From positions 48,543,585-48,607,584 of the forward strand of contig CATQJL010000316.1 of NCBI GenBank assembly GCA_958299035.1: 64,000 bases of DNA, given 5' to 3'. Positions 20,770-30,729 of the stretch are shown piece by piece; position 1 is the first letter of the stretch, and each line of letters opens with the position of its first letter. Under the pieces are notes generated by a model. The model saw only the letters and a program-made list of their open reading frames with translations, ran no database searches and was not told the DNA's origin. The DNA comes from Cylicocyclus nassatus (lineage: Eukaryota > Nematoda > Chromadorea > Rhabditida > Strongylidae). A program made the position numbers and the translations under genes.

Positions 20770-23320
20770 ATTCTGGATCAGCTTTGAATGCTGATTCCAA
20801 ACATGCTATTCCTAGCTGCCGAGCACCATTCCGAAGGAAAGGTATGGGCTTTTCTGCGCAAAATTGGCATACATACTACTGAACATGGGGAGACTGCCTG
20901 TAGATAAAAAAAAATTGCAAGAAGAAGGTATTGCGATATCGAAATGACACAAATTCAATCTTTTCCCCCTAAAAAGAAGCTTGTGATCCCAATGAATGGG
21001 TGATTATGCCAATTTTGCATAGGAAAAAGCCCACAACTCGTTACGGAATGTTGTTCGGCAGCTAAGTATAGCATGTTTGGAATCAGCGTTTGAAGTTGAT
21101 TTAGAAATATATATGTTTCTTGCCAAAAGGACAAGCTAAGTTAGGTAGCATCCCTTATTAGTAAGCAGTTGCTATAAGAGCAACCGCCTGCACAATTGTT
21201 CAGTTGGAAAATTCTAAGAGAGAAAGAAAGTAGAGTAATCAGATCTGCCTGGACACTGCCTTCAGACAAAGTACGCCCAAACATTTCTGCTTCGGCAATC
21301 TAGTTGTTGATTTACCAGTCTCTCCTAGACCGTCTTAAACGTAGCACACGCAGGATCTCTTTTTCTTTAGTAAAGGCAACTCTTTTGCCATGTAGGAAGT
21401 TATCTGAGTCTTTTTCTGAGTGCTCAAAGTGCCTAATCTTTGGGCGACTGGTATCCGTACTCGGATTTTGCGCGAAAATGGTTGAAATACTGGTAGAAAT
21501 CATTAGTTGGATAAGGTGTCCTAAACTTTGTCCTCTAATTGTGGGTATCTTAGCAAAAGGCGGTGTCGAAGCAAATTTAGGCATCTGGCTTCTAAATTGA
21601 GAAGGTGCGAGTAGGCCATTGCATGGAATTACACTTGCAGTCCGCCTATATGCAAATTTTCTAAGTTGTATTTATCTCTCATTCAGGCAGGACCAAAAGA
21701 AAAAACAATGAACAAAAAGAGGAGCAGAGTTTGAGCTTTAGGGTTTATACACAATATATCCGATAAAAGACTGATGGCAGGTTTATACCATGAAACTTCG
21801 ACCCATCAAAGTAGACGAAACCTACTGGAAAATTATTGGAAGGTAACAATCCCACAAGCTTCACTTCCCTTTTTCACGTTTGAATCTTCTTCTCTATTCA
21901 GAGAGGTTTTCAAGTCGGAAAGAGGGAATTCAACTGTTCGAGTCCACCTAATATATATGCTGTCTTTTCGACAAATTTCGTTATGTTCTCCCGGTTAAGT
22001 GCAAATTCTTAGAATGGGGCTCCAGCGACGGTCAGATCCGCGCCCACGCACAAACGTCCGCATCCGCTGTTAATTAGGATTCGCTCTCGTGTGCCAGGGC
22101 TTTTCGTCGCCGCTAGCGGTGGCTGTCGACGATTCGAATGCCACGCGTCTCTTGCCTTTCAAAATGCATAAACATTAACAGCGTAAGGCTGTTGGCAATT
22201 TCCTTCGACGCTTTCGATTGGAGAAATTCTCCTGTTTTGTCGTTTTGAAGAAACGCAGTGCGTGTAATATATCGCCCTAGCTTCCTTGCTCTTTACTATT
22301 GTGAAAGTTCGTCGCAATTTTTGCTGTCATTCATGAAGTCTTGAGACACAATCTATGTAAGTAATCTAGTTTTAGATAATAGAGATATGAGTTTCCTGAG
22401 AAGTTCTGATGATATGCGGCTCTTGGATTAGCTTTTTCTGTTCCCCTCTAGTCATCCAATCTAGCTAAGCCTGAATTCGTTAGACACCATAAAAGTCATC
22501 TATGCCAAACAAGAGCAGTTTATCATTGCCCAGAACAGCCGAAATTGAATTTCTTGAAATCAAAAAAATATTCTAAAAAGTTTTAGTATGAATGAGAACT
22601 GGTTAGGAAAGGCTGATTTAGAGTGATAGGCTTTATATTTATACCGATGTTGAACAAAGAGACCAATTCTTTTATCCCTATTGAAAGACGGTCAACAATT
22701 TTATATGATTTTTTCATTGTCTTCAAATAAAGTTTTAGTGAGCTTTCCTGTGAATTTAAGCATACCATCTCGAGTGTTTCAGACTCTCCTATTTTTTCTC
22801 TGACTCTGAAGAGGCTGTAAAACAAGGTCGAAGTCCTCCTATATTTTTCATTCACACATCTCTATATGTACACGCAAAGCTTTTTTAGGAGACGTATGTC
22901 AAGAGGTCGATTTCCATTGAGTGATAGACACCAAATAGCACGCATTCAGTGATTTACGACATTCCAGAAGCATTAACTGCAAAACAGATATATTGGGTAG
23001 TTGCTTGGGTTGTTCAGTTTTGTTATCAAATCGATCAAAAAAAATGTTGAAGGTCGAAATCTGTGAAAATAAATGACAGCGATTTCGTAAACATCTCTCT
23101 GAGTTCTCCAGCAAAATTGCTCGGCAAGTGGTAAATTTAACCCTGTTTCTGGTGCATTCTGGAGACTCGCATACCACTAAATTGAAATTTTAGTTAATGA
23201 CAGCTGAAGAAATCGCGCTTTTTGATCCCCTTTTTTAGTGGATGCATAATCTGAAGGCGAAAAGAGAAAATAAAAGTATTGTAAATGCCTAGCAACATAG
23301 AAAATTTGATCTGTAGCTCA
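20770..23320. other. Stretch with uncertain ORFs and a GC patch
   Basis: At 21304-21600 both strands are open (about 90 codons each), so one may be an old exon, but neither has a motif. A GC-rich patch at 22020-22150 is non-coding. Minus-strand frames at 22583-22855 and 22899-23177 could be later exons of the signal-peptide exon at 23324, but no phase-consistent model emerges. Confidence 0.3.
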
Positions 23321-23323
23321 TAC

Positions 23324-23436
23324 CTGACAGCCATTTTACCAGTAGTCCACCAACAGTAGAATGATTCAGTAAAAATGGACTGTGTCCCGATCTCAAGCAT
23401 CCCTACGATCAAAAAGACCCACACTGTCAATTTCTA
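23324..23436 (-). CDS. Candidate first exon, signal peptide, possibly transthyretin-like
   Basis: The minus-strand frame starts after GTGCTAG and ends at a good donor (AG|GTATGAG, exon end 23324). It encodes a hydrophobic leader (WVFLIVGMLEIGTQS) followed by SFYCWWTTGKMAV. The arrangement leader, Gln-Ser, F-x-C and K-x-A-V is what the first strand region of nematode transthyretin-like secreted proteins looks like. The diagnostic second half is missing: nearby minus-strand frames do not show it clearly. It may be a pseudogene or a chance match. Confidence 0.3.
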
Positions 23437-23474
23437 GCACTAAAAAATAGTCATTTAAGTCAAGGAAAACGACA

Positions 23475-23626
23475 TACCCTAATTTCACGAGTACAAGACG
23501 CACCCGTTTTTTCTAAACTCGACCAGCCTGACTAAAAAATTTTGCGACCGAAGGACCCTTCACCCTGCTATTCCTTACCTGAAAGGACTATGTGGGAGAG
23601 TGACCATTGCTCGTGAAATTAGGGTA
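23475..23626. mobile_element. MITE with TACCCTAATTTCACGAG ends
   Basis: TACCCTAATTTCACGAG at 23475 and its exact reverse complement ending 23626 bound a 152-bp element. A related copy is at 46858-47067, sharing ACGAGTACAAGAC and the interior CTCGACCA. No coding capacity. Confidence 0.85.
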
Positions 23627-23629
23627 CCA

Positions 23630-24650
23630 ACGCCAATATTCATCAACAATGGCATTATAACCATTATCACTTCAAATACTGGTAATCCTGGTTACACTGA
23701 AATTGAATGAGAACTTCTTTAAATTTTTAAAAAAATTTATCTTAAAACTGTTTCAAAATATACACAGGACTCATGAACTCTCCTTCCTTACTGAGGAGTT
23801 CCGGGGAGAGTTCTGAGCTCCTTTACTCCGTCTAAGGGAAGGAACGAAACGGAGTATTCCAAAAAACCTTTTTTCTTTTATTTCTTGTTCGTACTTGCTG
23901 GAATGACACTTCCGCGCAAACATATCCTCACAGATATGGCATAGCCCCGCAAAGTTGCCCTCAAAGGTCTCATTACTTACGTAAGCAGCAACGGGCTTTT
24001 TGATGTTTATATGGGACAGCTACATGCGTTCATTTGCTGCTTATGTGAATGTTAGGCGTTGTTTTTCAACGTTGATGCTGGGAAATGAACCTGCTGTTGA
24101 CGAGCGGCCACTCTAGCCGCATTGCTTGCAATGAATTCACGCTCAGCTACCCTTTTCTCAGTTGAAAAACACCGGCCAAATGTTACTTTTAAATATCAAA
24201 ATCAAAGATCCTTGTAAGGCTACGGATTACGCATTAACATGTAGCCTTTATGAAAGCACTACATGGCTCCAAGTAAGCTTTTAATATGACTTTTTGCGAC
24301 CTCTCCTATTTTTACTAGTAGAATAGTTCAAAACTCTTACATCTCAAAGTTTCAAAATTAATTTTTACTTTACATTTAGCCCAGTATTCAGTCGCATGGC
24401 TTTATGAACTTCGAAAAAAGGACTTGCACTGAACCAAATACTTTTCCTTGCAAAACTTGTGTTCTAGGACCCTCGCGATGGGTCATGCTGTCCGAAATGG
24501 CAGGACACGTTCGACCCACCAGTGGTCGTATTCTCGTAAATGTTTTAATAAATAATGTATATGAAGAAACTATGTGATACGTACTGAGACGTATCCCTTC
24601 CATTTTGAAGCTAGATCTTCAAATATTTTGTGCGCGACCTTAAATCATCC
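23630..24650. other. Gene-free stretch
   Basis: AT-rich DNA with a short paired motif near 23780-23850 (GGAGAGTTCTGAGCTCC and ACTCCGTC / GACGGAGT-like pieces). No supported exon. Confidence 0.4.
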
Positions 24651-24655
24651 TAATA

Positions 24656-24859
24656 GTACAATACCAGTCTCAGAACGTGCAAAAGTTCCGGGAATTCCGC
24701 GAAAATCCGCGACATTCGCGGGATTTACGCGACATTCCGGGAATTTTGCGAAATTTCCGGAATTTAGGAAATTCTCGGAATGTCGCAGAACTCCGAAAAT
24801 GTCCCGGACTTTCGCGGAATTCACGGAAATTTTGCACATTCTGAGAGTGGTATTGTACT
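24656..24859. mobile_element. Palindromic element with GTACAATACC ends
   Basis: AGTACAATACCAGTCTCAGA at the left is mirrored at the right (reverse strand GTACAATACCACTCTCAGA). The interior is a dense run of ATTCCGCG, TTTCCGG and CGCGACATTC units that pair with each other. The GTACAATACC end is shared with the palindrome at 25139 and a solo end near 38270. Confidence 0.8.
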
Positions 24860-25138
24860 TAAACAATTAATCAAAATTATTCAACAAATCTATGGCATCT
24901 TCTATTTTCCTATGCATATAATTTGATGAAAAAAGAAAAAAAGGTACAAAAAGTGGTCTTTGCTTTCGATGAATAGCGACAGAACTGGCTATACATCAAC
25001 CCTGTTTCTGCTTAGAAGATAGAGTTGATAAATAGCTTTCATTTACGACTGCTCAGCCTCATCCATAGGATTCTTCTGAAATACTTGGTTTTTGATTTTT
25101 GATTTTTGATTGCCCTCCTATGATCATCTATCTACCAT

Positions 25139-25294
25139 TACAATACCGCTCACATTTTTTGAAAAAAAGACGCGAATGTATGGACATGCATGGACATGTA
25201 CGGACATGTCCGTACATGTATGGACATGTCCGTACATGTCCATGCATGTCCATACATTCGCGTCTTTTTTTCAAAAAATGTGAGCGGTATTGTA
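25139..25294. repeat. Spacer-free 156-bp palindrome
   Basis: The two 78-bp halves meet with no spacer at 25216/25217 and, in the positions I checked one by one, differ by a single G-T pair. Ends are TACAATACCGCTCACA. The central half is built of near-repeats of ATGGACATGT and CGGACATGTC. The plus-strand ORF across it (rich in MDMHGHVRTC-type units) is a by-product. Such perfect symmetry would be hard to maintain without recent origin or gene conversion. Confidence 0.9.
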
Positions 25295-25862
25295 CATGCT
25301 GTCTATTGCAGTAATGATATGGGGCTACATGAGAAAAGTAGCTTTTTTATTGTAAATTCAACAGCTTCTTAATCAGAATCTTGTACAAGTTTTGGAACGA
25401 CAAATCTGTCTCGCGCTGAAGTAGCCAGACCTGTAAGCTTTTAAGATTAGGCCTCCAAAACCAGTAAAATTTCACATGAAACTCTTGAGCCAAGCTGCAT
25501 GAGAAGCATTAGGAAGGCTTGGGTGGTATTTACCGTATGGCTTAATGTGGCGTCTAGAATGGCGGGAGTTTTACAATGAATTCGACTCGTACTTCTGTAC
25601 ATCACTGCAGACCTACCGCATCTTCAGAGTAGGTTCATCTGCTAACATTAAGTAACTGGTTTCTAGTGGGAACTCACCGTATATGGGACAGGATTTGGAC
25701 GAACTGATTTTTCATGTTTACCTTATATGGAATGTTCATGTACGATATCCCTATAGTTTACCATCATAGTAGTAAATGGTTGTTGCTCTGCAGATTGCAT
25801 AAACAAGCAATTCGTTTTGCTGTATGACTACCGTATTCTTGCATTGTTGGCAGGAAAGACCA

Positions 25863-26580
25863 GGGGCGATATGTAACAATCGCCCGTCCGGGTAAATTAC
25901 CCGGACAGATAGTTTCCTCTTCATAGCTCGGTGCTCTGGGAATCTGTGTTCTTCCTTGTTTGTTCATCTATTGCGGGCTCTACTACCCTAATATTGTAGC
26001 ACAATGAGTAGCACTTTGCTGTATAAGCTGAGATAATTCGTTATTTGTATGATCCCGAACGGGATCTCTCACTGACTGAAAGTTATTTATATCCGCAAAA
26101 ACTCAATGAAAACGTCACAGAGTTTTGCTGTCGATCTATTACGAAAGTGTTATGCATGTTTTTGGTAGCACAGATGAAATGTGCAAGTTTTGAGTTTTTC
26201 GATAAAGCCCAGTTCGCGAGCACATGTTCAGCGAATATTTTGTCAAATTGGTTTTTCACTTACTTCTTTCACAAACATGCGTAGCACTGTCGTAATAAAT
26301 GGACAGCAAGACCTTGTGACGTTTTCATTGATAGTTTGCGGATAATAACTTTGAAAGTAAGCGTGATCAGTGGGAGATCCCGTTCTGGATCATACAATTG
26401 ACGAATCATCTCAGCTTATACAGCAAAGTTTTGCTAGTCATTGTGCTACAATATTAGGGTTAGAGCCTCCAGTAGTTGAACAAACAAGGAAGAACGCAGA
26501 TTCCCAGAGCACCGAGTTATGAAGCAGAAACTACCTGTCCGGGTAACTTACCCGGACGGGCGATTGTTGCATATTGCCCC
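25863..26580. mobile_element. 718-bp hairpin with roughly 310-bp arms
   Basis: The arms 25863-26168 and 26266-26580 are reverse complements with moderate divergence; the loop is about 97 bp. Near each end is a nested small palindrome, GTCCGGGTAA followed by TTACCCGGAC. The mirror-image ORFs at 25764-25967 (minus) and 26476-26673 (plus) result from the symmetry. I see no target duplication. Confidence 0.85.
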
Positions 26581-26589
26581 AGAACTCTC

Positions 26590-28469
26590 TTTCTCCTCCA
26601 TTCTCGTCCTCTCTTCTCCTATCCGTGTTCCACTTTCTATATCGTAAAGTTAAATTCAAATTTAAGGAGGTAACGAACATCGCAGACAAAGAAGAAGTTT
26701 GAAATATTTATGGAAAACATATTGAGTAGATTAAGATAACCATGCCGGAATTCAAAAGTGAAAGTTTAAGATACAGCCCACACATTGCTTCTTTCACCCA
26801 AAATGTAATTCTCTCCAAGCCCTTGAGGCAATACGAAGTAGAGTTTGTTGTTGTAAAAAGTACTTGGATGCAATTCAGCAAGTATAGCCGTATCTAGTTT
26901 TGACCTGGTTCATTAACATTTTCTTCGTTGTGAGCTCATGTTGCGATGTATGTTGCTAAGCCTATAGGCTAATCATTAGGAAGAGTTCCCTAGGGAGATC
27001 GCTTGCTAGTGATGCAGCATTTTTTCGATCCAACAAGCAACCTTCTTTAGAATCTCTGAAACACTTGATTCTTTTTTATGTTCATTTGCTCCTTATTTGG
27101 ACCTTTTCTGACATCGCAAACACTTTCTTTCAAGACGTTTTGCTGATGTATTACAGCGTTAATGATTTCTTGATGAATGCTCGAGTCAGAGTTTGCTTTA
27201 TCGTTCCGACAAAAAAGTTTTATCGTGTGAAACGAAGCTCTCCATATTGATCAAAGTCATCAATTCCACATAATCTACAGCATTTCGTAAGCAAGATGCG
27301 AAAGCTTTTCACAATCAAACATTGACAAGAAATGCCCAATTCAGGAAGAATGTGCTCGCACTGGCTAGCCTACCGCAACGATCGGTTCAGCAAAGAAAAT
27401 TGCGTAAGAAGTAGATCAAAGTGGATTTTACCACAGAGTTCCTTCCCGTCGTTTTGATTTGCAAGTAGCCAAAAAAGAAGCGATTGTGGCACACAAAAAC
27501 TTTTCGTTACCCAATAGCTGGCCAGCACTGTAAACTATATATCAGTACGTGAGTATAATATGACGAGATAATGAGCATTTTATTTATTTTTGCTAACGAG
27601 GAAAATGCTACATTCAGCACTTATTATGCCGAGATTTCCGAAATAGCTGTTTGCGTAGAAAAATTCTAGCAATGATTTTCTGAATATAGGCATTTAATCT
27701 GCAGTGAAGACAATATAAAATTTTTTTTCGAATCTTAAAAGAGCTTTCAAGTCAAGGTGAAAATTCCAGCCAAGTTTTTGTTTGTTAATTATGCTTGCTC
27801 CAGCTAGATTTCTAAATTGAACTGTTTGAAATCACTTTTTCACCAAGACAGACTATTTGATATGCTGCTTGCATTATCTTGCTTGGCACGCTGCTCGTCT
27901 ATGTTGTGTCACCTAGGTTTGAGTTCTGAACTATGATTTTTTCGCGTTTTTGAGTGTGCTGGCTTGCTGTTCTGCAAAACTAATCCCCATGATGATGTTT
28001 GAATATGAAAATGTGACGGAAATAAACAAACAGCTCTGATGTATCGAAAATGTGTCTAATTTGGAAGCGTGTAAATATCATGGTTCAAAAACACTGTGAG
28101 AATCAAGTCATCTCATGATGGATTAACACATTGACCATGCAGATTTTTAGTTGTCCGCCTTTTAGGGAGGCCTTTCACGGAACCGACAATATCTCTTAGA
28201 TTAAATCACGCATACTGCCATCTACAGTACTCCTACAGTAGCTCTTGAAGGCTGACAAAAAAGATGAAGGTTGCTTTTATGTTCACTGCAAAGAAAAAAC
28301 TCCTGGACTGAACCATGACCATTTGGTTATCTTATTTATTCTGACCATCTGATATTCTAAAACTACAGAATAAGTCAAACAAAAGTCACGAAGATCTCTG
28401 ACATCCCCAAAAGTTCCATAAAAAGTCGAGTTGCTTTTGTTTCCCTAACCGTACGTACTCTTGCGACAG
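26590..28469. other. Gene-free AT-rich stretch
   Basis: Only short T-rich frames are present. No repeat with clear ends and no supported exon was found. Confidence 0.4.
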
Positions 28470-28655
28470 CTACTTCCAAACTAGTAGAAGCATTAGCGAC
28501 TTGAATTTTCGTAAATTATACGTTGACAAACCTCGTGACACTTCATAACTGCTGAGCGCGCCATCGGAGACTATCCGAACAAGGACATCGCCATTTATTT
28601 TGCTTTCTGGTTCCAGTGCAAACGCTGCCTTTGACGTACAGAAGATGCAGAGCAC
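28470..28655 (-). CDS. Unrecognised exon-like ORF
   Basis: A minus-strand frame contains FALEPESKINGDVLVRIVSD and GALSSYEVSRG in a relatively GC-rich patch. Its composition is like real protein and a GTTTGTC donor could follow at the Arg-Gly. The plus-strand ORF over the same DNA (28600-28935) is less convincing. No family recognised. Confidence 0.25.
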   Translation of the reverse strand: MLCIFCTSKAAFALEPESKINGDVLVRIVSDGALSSYEVSRGLSTYNLRKFKSLMLLLVWK

Positions 28656-29143
28656 GTCCTGTCACGATTTCTGGAAAGCCCACTGGGTGCTAAGTCCTCT
28701 GCAACTCGGATACTGTTCTTTATTCAATTCAATTATGTCTCCTGCATCAGCTGTGTTTTCTGAGTACCAGGCCTTTTCAGTAGCATTAAACAGTCTCTTC
28801 AAGGAACAAAGAAGTGTAGCCAGCTTTTTTTTCACCGCAGTTTACTTGCTACGGAGATATAAATATTTTAAGTGTAGATTATTTAAGGGAATGGCATACA
28901 GAAATGTTAGCTATGTTCTACGGATCACGATTTAATGGAGACAAAGACTAACAAGGGAAGGATACTCGGTCGAAGTGGCCATTTGGAATGAGCTATATAT
29001 TAGGAAACCGTCCTCCGTAAGGCAAACTCAAAACTACTTTCGCTAGGTGCCGAGCGGTTTTGTGGGGGGAGTTACAAGGCCATTTTCCTCCGGCGCAGCT
29101 GGTGCACCCAGTGATGAGCGAGGCGCTAGAATAACGCAGCAGT

Positions 29144-29214
29144 GTGGCAGTGGCGCAGTGGCAACGCAGCGGACTACGAAGCAGATGGTCGAGGGTTCGA
29201 GTCCTGTTGCTGCT
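29144..29214 (+). pseudogene. Degenerate tRNA-Arg(ACG)-like sequence, left arm
   Basis: A 71-nt segment fits the tRNA length scheme. The acceptor GTGGCAG can pair only partly with the 3' end. The D region is TGGCGCAGTGGCAACGC (A-box-like), the anticodon loop CTACGAA would read ACG, and the B-box is GGTTCGAGTCC. The anticodon stem (GCGGA against GCAGA) and T stem are broken, so it is not a working tRNA. D arm, anticodon loop and B-box resemble arginine tRNA. It is probably tRNA-derived repeat (SINE-like head) sequence. Confidence 0.6.
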
Positions 29215-29963
29215 ATTTTGTTTTGCAGTTCTGTAAAAAGTCTATTGGGTGACAGCAAACGAGAAATACAGTTTCTAGGCAGTCTAAACAAGCTATTTAC
29301 TGCAAAAGAGTCACTGTTTCTACAATAAGCCGTAATCTTTTACAATATGTAAATCTGTGGAGGTTATGATGTCACAACAATGGGTTCAAATGATCTATTA
29401 ACATGTATGGAATACAACCACAAAATGCTCAAAGCAGAAGAGCTTCTCGCAACGCGCGCACTTGCAAAATTGCAATCGATTCACATCCCATTTATTGGCT
29501 CTTGATCTGAACTTTATCTTGCATCATAGGGATTCCATCCTTAAGGTCTTATCGCTCATTTACACACAATTTTGCTCGCCGCGATTCAAAAATTTGCTTT
29601 CATACCCATGGATGCACCCGGCGAATTCGAGTCTCCTATTCAGTAATGTTTTTCACCGACTTCGATAGGCAGTTGAGCTGCTGATTGTCATCGTTTTATT
29701 TTATCCGATGTGCGCGCTGCGAGAAGCTCTTCTACTTTGAGCATTTTGTGGTTGTATTCCATACATTTTAATATATCACTTGAATCCCTTGTTGTGACAT
29801 CATAACCATCATAACCTCCACAGATTTACATATTGTAAAAGATTACGGCTTATTGTAGAAACAGTGACTCTTTTGCAGTAAATAGCTTGTTTAGACTGCC
29901 TAGAAACTGTATTTCTCGTTTGCTGTCACCCAATAGACTTTTTACAGAACTGCAAAACAAAAT

Positions 29964-30034
29964 AGCAGCAACAGGACTCGAACCCTCGACCATCTGCTTC
30001 GTAGTCCGCTGCGTTGCCACTGCGCCACTGCCAC
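29964..30034 (-). pseudogene. Degenerate tRNA-Arg(ACG)-like sequence, right arm
   Basis: This is the mirror copy of 29144-29214 on the opposite strand, identical over its 71 nt as far as I can read. It shares the broken anticodon stem, which means the decay came before, or was copied by, whatever made the palindrome. Confidence 0.6.
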
Positions 30035-30404
30035 ACTGCTGCGTTATTCTAGCGCCTCGCTCATCACTGGGTGCACCAGCTGCGCCGGAGGAAAATGGCC
30101 TTGTAACTCCCCCCACAAAACCGCTCGGCACCTAGCGAAAGTAGTTTTGAGTTTGCCTTACGGAGGACGGTTTCCTAATATACAGCTCATTCCAAATGGC
30201 CACTTCGACCGAGTATCCTTCCCTTGTAAGCTTGTTGCTTTAAAATTCAATTCCTGGAAGCAGTGGCAAAGGAGGAGGGCCGGGGAGGAATAGGGGGGAG
30301 GGGAGTAGGACTCCCTTCAAATGGGTCATGAAGCTGTCTGAAGTGTTCTACTAGTGTTAAGTGTAAATAATTATATCTCTTGGATAATCTTCGAAAGACT
30401 CAAA

Positions 30405-30720
30405 TCACTGCGAAACAGCCTTTTTGGTCCACATCATGTGGAAAATTCTTGTTCTCCCTCCCTCCTCGTCGCCGAAGAATTTTTCCAATGCTTGTAAAAA
30501 CTTTAGTTCAGAAGCTTTAGCTAAGTGATGGCTATTGTAATGCAAATCCGCATCTTTGAACTGCTTCCGTAGCGGGTCATCGTTCGCTTCCAGAAAAGAT
30601 GCTAATCTATCGAATCTTTCGACAAAATCTTCATTGTTCAGGATTCGTATGGCTTCGCTGCCGCGACATTCTGGATCATCACTTTTCAAATTGCTGCCGC
30701 AATACAGTATAGTTCTTAGC
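30405..30720 (-). CDS. Unrecognised exon-like ORF
   Basis: The minus-strand frame, open from upstream of 30689 to a stop at 30405, reads KSDDPECRGSEAIRIL, then NEDFVERFDRLASFLEANDD and a Lys/Glu-rich helix region. Charged, low-hydrophobicity composition and few rare-looking codons argue for a real exon. No splice partner is evident and I do not recognise the family. Immediately right of the large palindrome. Confidence 0.35.
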
Positions 30721-30729
30721 TGGAAGCTT

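Larger units (their letters stand above)
28951..30227. repeat. 1.28-kb near-perfect palindrome with tRNA-like arms
   Basis: The left arm 28951-29461 and right arm 29710-30227 are reverse complements over about 510 bp, with a few mismatches and small gaps; the spacer is 248 bp. Pairs of identical mirror ORFs (29043-29291 with 29887-30135; 29047-29328 with 29850-30131) show how little the arms differ. Each arm carries a degenerate tRNA-like sequence. No TA or 8-bp duplication is seen at the ends (ACAAGGGAAG / CTTCCCTTGT). It could be a tRNA-derived fold-back element or a local inverted duplication. Confidence 0.9.

Noticed and set aside
25099..25372. ORF with repeated His/Met/Arg units (GHVRTC)
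   Set aside because: It is a by-product of the tandem ATGGACATGT units in the palindrome.
29144..29214. Functional tRNA gene
   Set aside because: The anticodon and T stems do not pair, and the copy is duplicated in inverted arms, so I call it tRNA-derived repeat sequence.
29043..30135. Four ORFs of 82 and 93 codons, pairwise identical
   Set aside because: They are the two strands of a palindrome containing a tRNA-like sequence; none is supported as a protein gene.
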